Positions 1 through 9,605 of a stretch of DNA of 64,000 bases are shown here, piece by piece; within the stretch, counting starts at the first letter, position 1, and each line of letters begins with the position of its first letter. Position numbers and translations under genes: made by a program. The DNA is from Cellvibrio sp. PSBB023 (lineage in GTDB: Bacteria > Pseudomonadota > Gammaproteobacteria > Pseudomonadales > Cellvibrionaceae), in assembly GCF_002007605.1 (NCBI RefSeq), contig NZ_CP019799.1, forward strand, positions 496,001 through 560,000. Direction: 5' to 3'. A model generated the notes under the pieces. The model searched no databases. It was not told the origin of the DNA and was given only the letters and a program-made list of their open reading frames with translations.

Positions 1-915
<915 letters not shown>

Positions 916-1297
916 ATCGGTAAATGAGGGCGCGATAATAGCCTGTCGGGCTCTCAATTTTATTTTAAAGAAGTGATTGATCTTTTCCACAATAGGATTA
1001 ATATCAGAGTTGTAAGGGCGAAAAACAGCAAGTAGCCCTTCAAGATATCTGCAGCTTTTCTTCAATACCACTGGCTTTGCCAGCGTAGTCTATCTGTCAC
1101 ACGTTTTTGCTTTACTCAGTTTGATTTATTGTTTTGAAGTAGCGATTTAGTAGTTGTTGTTAAGTCGATATTCGTAAACCAGTAGAGAAAGGGGGTAACA
1201 GACATCATTCCACAGCAAGTTTTGTATCCAGGGTAAATTCGATCACAAAGCCGTTGCCGGTTTTTGTGTTACTCATAGGCTTGAAGGGGATTTTTTT
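916..1297. other. intergenic region with no gene seen
   Basis: This 382-base stretch separates the helicase from phoH. The ORFs crossing it are short, lack ribosome binding sites and are antisense to the helicase tail. A single CTGTCA half-site near 1095 resembles half a Pho box but has no second half at the right spacing. A purine-rich GAAGGGGA just before 1298 is the phoH ribosome binding site. The phoH promoter is presumably here, but no clear -35/-10 pair was identified. Confidence 0.5.
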
Positions 1298-2104
1298 ATG
1301 GCAAAAAAAACGCATGCCAGACGTAGTGCGAATCACCAATCATACGACGATAGCAGCTTCTCCAACTCGCGGCACAAATCGCGAAGAAACCAACGAAGTG
1401 ATGACAACATCGTCGAAATAAAATCCCGCTCACAACAAGTCGAAACCGCTTACTCTCCTCCTCGCTCTCCACAACCTCTTCGCGCCAAAACAAAATCCCA
1501 GCAGCAGTATATCAACGCCATTAACTCCCATATGCTCACCTTTGGTATTGGCCCAGCCGGTACAGGCAAGAGTTATTGCGCGGGCGCCTTGGCGGCAGAA
1601 GCGCTGGAATCCGGGCGGATTGAGCGCATTATCCTGACGCGTCCTGCGGTAGAGTCGGGTGAAAACCTGGGTTTTTTACCGGGCGATCTGGATCAAAAAT
1701 TCTCTGTGTACATCGATGCCTTTCGCGATATTTTGAACGAGCGCTTGGGTGCCGGGACGGTGGATTACTGTTTGCGCCACGGGCGTATTGTGGCGGCGCC
1801 GCTTGCATTTATGCGCGGCAAAACCTTTAACAGTAAAACCTTTGTTATTCTTGATGAGGCACAAAATACTACACCAGCGCAAATGAAAATGTTTTTAACG
1901 CGCATAGGTGAAGATTGTAAGGTGGTAATTAATGGTGATATCCAGCAGAGCGATATTCGCGGCCCCAACGGCTTGGCCGATGCGGTAGACCGCTTGCAGG
2001 GGCTGCCTGGTGTTTATCTGCATGAGTTTGAACGTGAAGATATTGTGCGCAGCGGCTTGGTGCGCGACATTATTGATCGCTACGAAGTGCCCGACGAAAA
2101 TTAA
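1298..2104 (+). CDS. phoH: PhoH-family ATPase
   Basis: This 268-residue protein has a basic, Ser/Asn-rich N-terminal 60 residues and then a PhoH ATPase core. Walker A is GPAGTGKSY (about residues 86-94), followed by LTRPAVESGE. Walker B is FVILDEAQNTTPAQMK, and the family signature GDIQQSDIRG sits near the end. PhoH proteins are cytoplasmic ATPases linked to RNA handling; E. coli phoH is phosphate-starvation inducible. The lack of an N-terminal PIN domain separates it from PhoH2/YlaK forms. ATG 1298 follows a good Shine-Dalgarno (GAAGGGGA). A strong terminator follows the stop, so the gene looks monocistronic. Confidence 0.85.
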   Translation: MAKKTHARRSANHQSYDDSSFSNSRHKSRRNQRSDDNIVEIKSRSQQVETAYSPPRSPQPLRAKTKSQQQYINAINSHMLTFGIGPAGTGKSYCAGALAAEALESGRIERIILTRPAVESGENLGFLPGDLDQKFSVYIDAFRDILNERLGAGTVDYCLRHGRIVAAPLAFMRGKTFNSKTFVILDEAQNTTPAQMKMFLTRIGEDCKVVINGDIQQSDIRGPNGLADAVDRLQGLPGVYLHEFEREDIVRSGLVRDIIDRYEVPDEN

Positions 2105-2114
2105 TCCTGTGTGG

Positions 2115-2148
2115 TACCGCATCTTCTGAAAAAAGGTGCGGTATTTTT
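2115..2148 (+). terminator. rho-independent terminator after phoH
   Basis: An 11-base stem (TACCGCATCTT pairing with AAGGTGCGGTA, one G-T wobble) is followed directly by a T run. It begins 11 bases after the phoH stop. Confidence 0.85.
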
Positions 2149-2269
2149 GTATTCTCGCATGGCTTGCTTATTGATGAGTGAGTCGGCATCCTGCGCGCTT
2201 GTTTTCCCCCTTCTTTTTCCTTGTCGATGAATGCATGGTTATTTGTCGATACATAATTTCTATACGCCT

Positions 2270-3082
2270 ATGAATGCTTTGTCTTGTCCTTTGTGTCGCC
2301 TGCCTTTGATGCTTAATTCCCAAGGTGTAGGGTGCGGCAACCGCCACCAGTTTGATCGCGCCAAAGAGGGTTATCTGAATTTATTGCCGGTGCAGCAGAA
2401 ACATTCGCGAGAACCGGGAGATGCAAAAGCGCAATTGCAGGCGCGACGACAATTTCTACAGGTGGGATTTTTTTCACCGTTGCGCCAGCGTTTGCAGCAG
2501 GTATTACCTGCATCGGCGCAGCAGGTGTTGGATATAGGTTGCGGTGAAGGTTATTTCACCCAAGGCATTGCTGAGGCCTTAGGCACCGCGCAGGTCTACG
2601 GCATGGATATCGCGAAGGCTGGTGTCAGGTTGGCGGCCAAAACGGCCAAGTCGGAGGCTATGGGTACTCGCCTGATTTATGCCGTTGCTTCCAGCTTTGA
2701 TTTGCCCTTGGCAGACGAGTCGATGGACCTGGTCACCCGTATTTATGCCCCGAGTAAGGATGCCGAGTTATATCGTGTAATAAAATCTGGCGGCATGCTG
2801 GTTATAGTATCCCCTGGTGAACAGCATTTGCTGGGGCTGCGCCAGCGTATCTATCGCGAAGTCCGGCCCCATCAGCTGACACCTGTACCAGAGGGGTTCC
2901 GTTTGATCGAGCAGCAATCACTTTTGGCCGATTTGACCATAGCGCAACCTGAACTGCGTGCGGCACTGTTGGATATGACGCCTTTTGCATGGCGTATGTC
3001 GGCGGAATTAAAGGCCAGCTTGATCAATGAGTTGTTTGTGGATCGGATGGATTTCACTCTTTCGCTATATAACAAAATGTGA
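2270..3082 (+). CDS. rlmA: 23S rRNA (guanine(745)-N(1))-methyltransferase RlmA
   Basis: RlmA methylates G745 of 23S rRNA (helix 35) using S-adenosylmethionine. The N-terminus carries the family's zinc-binding motif CPLC...CGNRHQFD, then AKEGYLNLLPVQ and HSREPGDAK, which track the E. coli protein closely. The Rossmann SAM motif VLDIGCGEGYF lies about residue 90. The frame is open to ATG 2231, but the next ATG at 2270 puts the first Cys at residue 6, as in E. coli, and is preferred. Neither start has a clear Shine-Dalgarno. About 270 residues is the normal family length. Confidence 0.87.
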   Translation: MNALSCPLCRLPLMLNSQGVGCGNRHQFDRAKEGYLNLLPVQQKHSREPGDAKAQLQARRQFLQVGFFSPLRQRLQQVLPASAQQVLDIGCGEGYFTQGIAEALGTAQVYGMDIAKAGVRLAAKTAKSEAMGTRLIYAVASSFDLPLADESMDLVTRIYAPSKDAELYRVIKSGGMLVIVSPGEQHLLGLRQRIYREVRPHQLTPVPEGFRLIEQQSLLADLTIAQPELRAALLDMTPFAWRMSAELKASLINELFVDRMDFTLSLYNKM

Positions 3083-3328
3083 TTAGATTTTTGTTATCAA
3101 TAGCATTACTTTTGGTGTTTGGCTTATATGTGATCTATTTCTCATTGATAAATGCTATTCTGGAATAAGTCTGCAAATAATTATGATGAATTTATCGCCA
3201 ATATTGCCTTTTATGCCATTGTAAGTGTTTACCTGATGTCGCTGTTTTTCCACTTGTGGGTGTTTTCATTGGTATTCCGGTTATTTGGAGTCCCGGCGCC
3301 TGCGGTGGTGGATTACTGATCAATAAAG

Positions 3329-3345
3329 TATCGCGCTGTGCGATA
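3329..3345. promoter_or_regulatory. 6-bp inverted repeat in the leader of the TolC-OmpA gene
   Basis: TATCGC and GCGATA are separated by five bases and end 17 bases before the ATG. It could be an operator or a small leader hairpin next to the ribosome binding site. The rest of the 280-base gap (3083-3362) shows no gene. Confidence 0.3.
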
Positions 3346-3362
3346 AACGACGGAAAATTTTC

Positions 3363-5150
3363 ATGACGCCTTTATTACTTGGACAAGTGTCCCGTGTCTC
3401 GCAATCCCTGATGTTAATGTCGGCTTTACTGCTGCCCGGCCAAGTGATTGCCCAGGCCACCCCGAATACAATTAAGGATGTAACCCTGCAAGCCTTGGAT
3501 AGCAACCCCGAAGTCCAGGCCGCCTGGCATGAATTTAAAGCCGCCACTCAGGATGTGCGTGTTGCTCGCGGTGGCTATTTGCCCACTGTGGATATTGGTG
3601 CATCAGCGGGGAAAACCAATCGAGATTACGATGGTCGCGGTGTGTATAACACCACGCAAGGTCAGATTACCCTCAGCCAAATGTTGTTTGATGGCTTCCG
3701 TACCTCGGGTCAGGTGGAGCGTTTTGACAGTGCACGATTGGTGCGTTACTACGAATTGCTCAATGTGGTTGAGTTGACGGCACTGGAATCTGTGCGCGCG
3801 TTTGAAGATGTAAAACGCAATCGCGAATTGGTAGAACTGGCACGCGCAAACTATGCAAAGCATCGCGATGTATTTGCTCAGATTGAAGAGCGTGCAGTTT
3901 CCGGCGTTGGACGCCGTGTAGATTTGGAGCAGGTTGCTGGCCGTTTGGCGCTGGCTGAATCCAACCTCCTGACTGAGGCCGCTAACCTGCACGATGTGAC
4001 CGCGCGCTATTTGCGTGTTGTGGGACAGCTGCCTGCCGATGAACTAGTGCCCACCGAGCTCGCCGGACAGAAATTACCTGAGTCCATTCGTTCGGCGCTG
4101 ACTCTGGCATATCAGGGCAACCCTGGGTTCCATGCTGCGATTAAAAATATCAGCGCTGCACAGGCCGCTGTTAAAGTGGATCGTGCAGGTTATTACCCGA
4201 AAGCAGAATTGCGCGCGCGTCAGGTGACCAGCCGCAACCAAAATGGTTTTGATAATCGCGTTGATCCCAGCAACTATGGCGATGAAAGTGCCGTTGAATT
4301 GGCAATTACTTACAACCTTTACAGTGGCGGCTCCAATCGTGCGGCGGTGCGTCGCTCGCTGGAGTTGGTAAATCAGGCAAAAGATTTGCGCGACCAGGCG
4401 TGTGTCGATTTACGCCAAACTACCCAAATTGCTTACAACGATGCCCAGCGCTTGCGCGAGCAATTAATTTCGCTTGAGCAGCATCGCCTGTCCAGCGATA
4501 AAGTGCGCACCGCTTATGCAGAACAATTCAATATTGGTCAACGTACTTTGTTGGATGTACTGGATGCCGAGAACGAATACTTCCAGGCTAGCCGTGCACT
4601 GGTGATTGCAAAAGGGGATTTGGAATTGGCCTATGCGCGCTCACTGGCTGCCATGGGCAGTTTGTTACCTGCATTGGGCATAGTGCGTGATGGTTTGGGT
4701 ATATTGCATGACACCCGCGTGGAAGATTCGCTGCAAATTTCCGAGTCAGCTTGTCCGGCAGAGGCACCGGTCGCGATGAGTCGTGATGATTTAATCAGTC
4801 AACTCACTCCCTTGAGCGGCGATACTTTATTTGATTCGGGAAGTTCTGAATTAAAAGTGACGGCCACAGCGGCGCTGAATCAATTAATTGGTTCTATCAA
4901 AGCCATGAAAGGCGTCGTGCAAATTACGATTGAAGGTCATACCGATAGCACGGGTGCTGATGCCTTGAATGTGCAGCTTTCCAAAGCTCGGGCGCAACGC
5001 GTACGCGATTATTTTGTACTGAATGGTTTGGAAGCCATTCCTATGTCGGTTGATGGTTTGGGGTCTGCTCGTCCTGTGGCGGATAACAATACCGATGCGG
5101 GTAAAGCGGCTAATCGTCGTGTTGATGTCACGGTGACACGCAAAGAATAA
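3363..5150 (+). CDS. TolC-family outer-membrane secretion channel fused to an OmpA-type peptidoglycan-binding domain
   Basis: This 595-residue protein has an N-terminal signal peptide (cleavage likely after VIAQA, about residue 31). A TolC/outer-membrane-efflux domain follows (about 35-440; DVTLQALDSNPEVQAAWHEF, later NIGQRTLLDVLDAENEYF). The last 115 residues form an OmpA C-terminal domain: TLFDSGSSELK, then IEGHTDSTG, ending in AANRRVDVTV. The TolC part forms the outer-membrane tunnel of a type I secretion system. The OmpA domain should anchor the channel to peptidoglycan, which a standard TolC or LapE does not do. It is followed by lapB, lapC and a regulator, and is therefore the LapE-equivalent for the adhesin downstream. 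Confidence 0.88.
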   Translation: MTPLLLGQVSRVSQSLMLMSALLLPGQVIAQATPNTIKDVTLQALDSNPEVQAAWHEFKAATQDVRVARGGYLPTVDIGASAGKTNRDYDGRGVYNTTQGQITLSQMLFDGFRTSGQVERFDSARLVRYYELLNVVELTALESVRAFEDVKRNRELVELARANYAKHRDVFAQIEERAVSGVGRRVDLEQVAGRLALAESNLLTEAANLHDVTARYLRVVGQLPADELVPTELAGQKLPESIRSALTLAYQGNPGFHAAIKNISAAQAAVKVDRAGYYPKAELRARQVTSRNQNGFDNRVDPSNYGDESAVELAITYNLYSGGSNRAAVRRSLELVNQAKDLRDQACVDLRQTTQIAYNDAQRLREQLISLEQHRLSSDKVRTAYAEQFNIGQRTLLDVLDAENEYFQASRALVIAKGDLELAYARSLAAMGSLLPALGIVRDGLGILHDTRVEDSLQISESACPAEAPVAMSRDDLISQLTPLSGDTLFDSGSSELKVTATAALNQLIGSIKAMKGVVQITIEGHTDSTGADALNVQLSKARAQRVRDYFVLNGLEAIPMSVDGLGSARPVADNNTDAGKAANRRVDVTVTRKE

Positions 5151-5195
5151 AAACGCCTCTCTGTCTGGCAATCATTTGCTAGGCTTGAGCGAGTG

Positions 5196-5217
5196 GGGCG
5201 GTTTGCGCAGACCGCCC
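5196..5217 (+). promoter_or_regulatory. GC-rich hairpin between the channel gene and lapB
   Basis: GGGCGGT and ACCGCCC flank an inner segment that extends the stem to about 9 bp with a GCGC tetraloop. There is no T run, so it is more likely an RNA-stability or attenuation element than a full terminator. It lies about 30 bases before the lapB start codon. Confidence 0.4.
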
Positions 5218-5248
5218 GCGTTGTTTGATTGTTTGTTCCGGAGCCGCA

Positions 5249-7414
5249 ATGACCCTTGATATTCAACTTCCGCCCGATACAGCAACACGACAAACGGGGC
5301 CTCTTGTTGAGTGTCTGTTGTTGGTGGCGCGTGCGCACCAGATTACCTGTACCCGCGAGTCTCTGCTGGCGGGCTTGCCCTTGGATCGATCAGGGCTGAC
5401 TCCCTCATTATTCGCACGCGCTGCGAAACGTGCTGGCTTGGCCAGCAAATTAGTGGCGCGCTCGCTGCCTGAACTGAACAGTGCTTTATTTCCTGCGATT
5501 TTATTATTGAATAATAATCAGGCGTGCGTACTGCTCGATCTGAATGCAAGCACTGCACGTGTTATTTATCCTGAGTTGGGCGAAGCTGTCGTTACGGTTG
5601 CATTGGATGAATTGATTGCCAATTACACCGGGCGCGCTATTTATGCGCGGCCAGAAGAGCGCTTTGATGCGCGCGCCGCCGATATCAGCAAAACCAGTGC
5701 GCTTAAGCACAAAGGTGCGCACTGGTTTTGGAGTGTGATTGGTGAGTATAAATATCTCTATCGCGATGTATTGCTCACTGCACTGCTTATTAATTTCTTC
5801 GCGTTGGTTTCACCGCTGTTTGTGATGAATGTGTATGACCGCGTGGTGCCCAATCATGCGACCGATACACTCTGGGTGTTATCGGCAGGTATGTTGATTG
5901 CCATTAGCGCTGATTTTGTACTGCGCATGATGCGCGCCTGGTTTGTGGACCTCGCTGCCAGTCGGGTGGATGTAACCCTGTCGGCCACGATTATGGAACG
6001 CGTACTGGGCATGAAGCTCGCAGAGCGCCCAGCATCGGTGGGGTCTTTTGCATCGGGTTTGCAATCCTTTGAAGCGATACGCAATTTTATTTCCTCTGCC
6101 ACTATTTTGGCGCTGGTGGATTTACCCTTCGTATTTTTGTTTTTAGTCGTGGTGCTGTTAATTTCATGGCCGCTGGTCTTTCCCATTCTGATCGGCGTGT
6201 TGCTGGTGATTATTTACACTGCCGCTGTGCAGAAAAAAATGCAGCTACTCGCCGAAAATTCTATGCAGGCATCGGCGCAGCGCAATGCAACCCTGGTGGA
6301 AAGTTTGTCGGGTTTGGAAACCATTAAAACCCTCGGTGCAGAAGGGCGCATGCAAGTGATTTGGGAAAAATCCACGCTATTGGTATCGCGCGTTGGGGTG
6401 AAAATGCGCTTGTTATCTGGCTCTGTGGGCACTAGCACTTTATGGATTCAGCAAGCGGTATCGGTGGTGATTATTATCGTCGGTGTCTATCAAATTATTG
6501 AGGGCAATTTGTCGCAGGGCGGACTAATTGCAGCTTACATGCTGTCGTCGCGCATCATGGCACCGGTGGGGCAAGCGGCAGGCTTACTGATGCAATATCA
6601 CAGTGCCGCAACGGCGTTAACCGCGTTGGATGAAATCATGGCCAAGCCTGTTGAGCGGCCATTGGAAGCCCAATGGATTAGTCGCCCGCGTTTGCAAGGC
6701 GCCATCGAGTTTAAAAAAGTTGCCTTTAAATACCCGCAAGATGAGCGCGAAGTGCTGCGTGATGTCTCTTTTAAAATTAACGCCGGTGAGCATGTGGCGA
6801 TTCTGGGGCGCAATGGTTCCGGTAAAACAACACTGGAAAAATTAATCGCTGGTTTGTATGAGCCGAATGCTGGCAACTTGCTGATTGATGGCATAGATAT
6901 TCGCCAGCTCGATCCTGCTGAATTGCGCCGCAATATTGGCTATGTATCGCAGGATGTAAATTTATTTTTTGGCAATTTGCGTGAAAATATTGCGATGGGA
7001 TCGCCTCATGCCAGTGATGAAGCGATTCTGGAAGCGGTGCGCTTGAGCGGCTTGACTGACTTTGTAAACCAGCATCCTATGGGCTTGGCCATGCCAGTGG
7101 GTGAGCACGGTCAGTTATTATCGGGCGGCCAACGCCAGTCAGTGAGTATTGCCCGCGCCTTATTAAATGATGCCCCGATTTTATTAATGGATGAACCCAC
7201 CGGTGCTATGGATCACACCAGTGAAGAAGAATTCAAGCGCAACCTGTTGCAATTTGCCGCGCACAAAACGCTTATTGTTATCACCCATCGCACGTCGCTA
7301 CTGGAGTTGGCGAATCGTATTATTGTGATTGATGCGGGCAAAATTGTTGCCGATGGCCCCAAAGAGCAAGTGGTGGAAGCGCTGCGTCAGGGCAGAATCG
7401 GGAGGGCGTCATAA
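5249..7414 (+). CDS. lapB: Type I secretion ABC transporter, permease/ATPase (LapB-like)
   Basis: This inner-membrane exporter of about 721 residues energises secretion of the adhesin. Residues 1-135 form a C39-like domain with no catalytic Cys motif, so it docks substrate rather than cleaving it. Then come an ABC transmembrane domain (about 150-440; LFVMNVYDRVVPN) and a nucleotide-binding domain with Walker A GRNGSGKTT, signature LSGGQRQ, Walker B ILLMDEPTGAMD and H-loop ITHR. ATG 5249 is preferred to the in-frame TTG 5225 because CCGGAG sits 8 bases upstream of the ATG. The stop overlaps the next start by one base, indicating translational coupling with lapC. Confidence 0.9.
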   Translation: MTLDIQLPPDTATRQTGPLVECLLLVARAHQITCTRESLLAGLPLDRSGLTPSLFARAAKRAGLASKLVARSLPELNSALFPAILLLNNNQACVLLDLNASTARVIYPELGEAVVTVALDELIANYTGRAIYARPEERFDARAADISKTSALKHKGAHWFWSVIGEYKYLYRDVLLTALLINFFALVSPLFVMNVYDRVVPNHATDTLWVLSAGMLIAISADFVLRMMRAWFVDLAASRVDVTLSATIMERVLGMKLAERPASVGSFASGLQSFEAIRNFISSATILALVDLPFVFLFLVVVLLISWPLVFPILIGVLLVIIYTAAVQKKMQLLAENSMQASAQRNATLVESLSGLETIKTLGAEGRMQVIWEKSTLLVSRVGVKMRLLSGSVGTSTLWIQQAVSVVIIIVGVYQIIEGNLSQGGLIAAYMLSSRIMAPVGQAAGLLMQYHSAATALTALDEIMAKPVERPLEAQWISRPRLQGAIEFKKVAFKYPQDEREVLRDVSFKINAGEHVAILGRNGSGKTTLEKLIAGLYEPNAGNLLIDGIDIRQLDPAELRRNIGYVSQDVNLFFGNLRENIAMGSPHASDEAILEAVRLSGLTDFVNQHPMGLAMPVGEHGQLLSGGQRQSVSIARALLNDAPILLMDEPTGAMDHTSEEEFKRNLLQFAAHKTLIVITHRTSLLELANRIIVIDAGKIVADGPKEQVVEALRQGRIGRAS

Positions 7415-8853
7415 TGCCTCAGCCGACCAATGCGACGCCAATATCGCGCGATAAATTATGGTTTGAAAAACTGGGGCGTGTGCTGGATAAATTAGGTGTA
7501 CCAGCGAGCAGTTACATCGACAAATTGTATGCGCGCTGGCTTGATCCACTGCATGAACAACCCAAAGACTGGGTGACCGATTCTGATTGGGCACGTTTGC
7601 AGCAGGAGCCAATTAAAGCACGCGCACTGTTACGCGTGATTGCGCTGATTCTTTTCCTCTTATTGGTGTGGGCTGCATTTGCGCCGTTGGATGAAGTCGC
7701 GCGCGGTGAAGGTAAGGTTATTCCCTCGTCGCAATTACAAGTCATCCAATCGTTTGATGGCGGTGTGGTGCAGGAAGTACTGGTGCGTGAAGGGCAAATC
7801 GTTAACAAAGGCGATTTATTATTGCGCATCGACCCCACCCGGTTTATCTCCACCTTCCGTGAAAATCGTGCTGAGTTTTTATCGCTACAAGCACGGGCGG
7901 CGCGCTTGCAGTCATTAACCATGAATACGCCCTTGACGCTGCCGGATGATTTGCTGGCGGAAGCGCCGGATATTGTGAATCACGAGCGCAATTTATATGA
8001 ATCCAATCGCAAGGAATTGGATGAGCAACTTGCTATTGCGCGCAGTCAGTTGGATCAGCGCTCGGAAGAGTTAAACGAGGTGCGTGCCAAATTAACCCAG
8101 GTGACTCGCACTCTGGAATTATCCACGCAAGAATTAAATGTCACCAAACCATTACTGGCGAGTGGCGCTATTTCTGAAGTGGAAATTTTACGTTTGGAAG
8201 GCGAGGTTTCCAAAGCGCGTGGCGATCGCGAGCAGACGCTGTCCCAAGAGTCGAGGCTCTTGTTGGCAGTGGAGGAAGCGCGTGGCAAATTGCGTGAAAC
8301 CGAGTTAATGGCGAGTAATAAATGGCGCAATGAATTATCGGAAGTACTGAGCAAAATTGCGGCGCTCACCGAGTCCAGCACAGGCCTTGCGGACAAAATT
8401 AAATACGCGGAAATTCGTTCGCCAGTGCGCGGGACGGTGCAGCGTGTTTTTACGAATACTGTCGGCGGCGTGGTGCAGCCGGGGCGCGAAGTGATTGAGA
8501 TGGTACCGCTCGACGATCAATTACTTGTAGAAGCAAAAGTATCGCCCAAGGATATTGCGTTTTTACACCCTGGTCAGGATGCGATTGTGAAATTCACTGC
8601 CTACGATTTTGTCGTTTACGGTGGCTTGCGCGGCAAGGTAGAACACATCAGCCCGGACACGATTACCGATGAAAAAGAGCGCACGTTTTATATTGTGCGT
8701 GTACGCACCGAACGCGCCGGATTTGATCCTGCGCTGCCAATCATGCCGGGCATGATGACGCAGGTTGATATTCTCACAGGCAAGAAAACCGTGTTGGCTT
8801 ATTTGCTCAAACCAGTCTTGCGTGCCCAACAAAATGCGATGACGGAACGATAA
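7414..8853 (+). CDS. lapC: HlyD-family type I secretion membrane-fusion protein (LapC-like)
   Basis: This 479-residue periplasmic adaptor links the ABC transporter to the outer-membrane channel. A cytoplasmic N-terminus (about 1-65) is followed by one membrane span (ALLRVIALILFLLLVWAAF). Next is a biotinyl-lipoyl half motif (GEGKVIPSSQLQVIQSFDGG), a long coiled coil (about 150-320), the second lipoyl half (IRSPVRGTVQRV) and a beta-barrel domain ending in MPGMMTQVDILTG, the HlyD signature region. It overlaps lapB by one base at TAATG, and its own stop overlaps the regulator gene the same way. Confidence 0.9.
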   Translation: MPQPTNATPISRDKLWFEKLGRVLDKLGVPASSYIDKLYARWLDPLHEQPKDWVTDSDWARLQQEPIKARALLRVIALILFLLLVWAAFAPLDEVARGEGKVIPSSQLQVIQSFDGGVVQEVLVREGQIVNKGDLLLRIDPTRFISTFRENRAEFLSLQARAARLQSLTMNTPLTLPDDLLAEAPDIVNHERNLYESNRKELDEQLAIARSQLDQRSEELNEVRAKLTQVTRTLELSTQELNVTKPLLASGAISEVEILRLEGEVSKARGDREQTLSQESRLLLAVEEARGKLRETELMASNKWRNELSEVLSKIAALTESSTGLADKIKYAEIRSPVRGTVQRVFTNTVGGVVQPGREVIEMVPLDDQLLVEAKVSPKDIAFLHPGQDAIVKFTAYDFVVYGGLRGKVEHISPDTITDEKERTFYIVRVRTERAGFDPALPIMPGMMTQVDILTGKKTVLAYLLKPVLRAQQNAMTER

Positions 8854-9446
8854 TGCCCCAGTTGTTTGTTGCTCCTGCCACTATCCATTCGCCGCACTGG
8901 TTGCAGGCGTTTCCCGATGCTCAGGTGGTTGATAGCCTGAGTCATATAGAGGTGCGTGGTTTGGTGTGGTTATTGTTGGGACGAGCGCAGAGTTTTACGC
9001 AGATACAAACACTGAGTGCGGATGGTTTTAAAGTGATTGCCATGACGGCGATCGAGCAAACGGCTGAAGCGCGTAGCGCTTTGGAAGCTGGCGCCAGTGG
9101 TTACGTACATTACTTGGCGGTGCCATCTGTTTTGGAGCAAATCGCCCAGTCGGTGGCGGTGGGTGGCGTATGGTTGGGCGCTGACCTTATGCGTCAGTTG
9201 ATTCTGGGGGCGCAACGCCTATCGCCAATCACACCCTTGCCAACGGCGAACTTGAGCTTGCTGACCAGCCGTGAGCGCGCCGTGGCGGAATTGGTCGCTG
9301 CAGGCAAAACCAATAAGGAAGTAGCGCGGGAGTTGGATATCACTGAGCGAACGGTAAAAGCGCATCTTGGTGCCAGTTTTGAGAAACTGGGTGTCCGCGA
9401 TCGCCTGCAATTGGCCTTGGCCTTATCCAACGGCACTAAGATCTGA
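8853..9446 (+). CDS. LuxR-type regulator with degenerate receiver domain
   Basis: This 197-residue protein has an N-terminal receiver-like domain (1-120) and a C-terminal LuxR/FixJ helix-turn-helix (LTSRERAVAELVAAGKTNKEVA, then ITERTVKAHLG). The receiver has lost its phosphorylation chemistry: where a phospho-acceptor Asp is expected the sequence reads VWLLLGRA, and the conserved Lys near GYV is His. It is therefore a pseudo-receiver that probably responds to protein contact or a ligand rather than to a kinase. It overlaps lapC by one base and lies just upstream of lapA, so control of the adhesin or its exporter is likely. The target is not shown by the sequence. Confidence 0.85.
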   Translation: MPQLFVAPATIHSPHWLQAFPDAQVVDSLSHIEVRGLVWLLLGRAQSFTQIQTLSADGFKVIAMTAIEQTAEARSALEAGASGYVHYLAVPSVLEQIAQSVAVGGVWLGADLMRQLILGAQRLSPITPLPTANLSLLTSRERAVAELVAAGKTNKEVARELDITERTVKAHLGASFEKLGVRDRLQLALALSNGTKI

Positions 9447-9476
9447 TTTCTTTCCGTTTTCCCCCGCTTATTCCAT

Positions 9477-9500
9477 AACAGTATCTAAAAAAATACTGTT
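9477..9500. promoter_or_regulatory. 8-bp inverted repeat between the LuxR gene and lapA
   Basis: AACAGTAT and ATACTGTT form perfect arms around an 8-base A-rich spacer, about 105 bases before the lapA start. The stem is AT-rich and followed only by TATTGT, so it is a poor terminator and a plausible dimeric operator. Confidence 0.4.
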
Positions 9501-9605
9501 TATTGTCCTTTAGTCCAATGGCGTTAATCTCAGCTGTCGCTAGACTCCGTTTATCATCCACATTTTGTGCGCTGGTTCACCTTTTATCAGGATTCGGAGT
9601 CAAAT

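Noticed and set aside
1093..1100. CTGTCA half-site upstream of phoH as a Pho box
   Set aside because: Only one half-site is present; the second direct repeat at 11 bases is missing.
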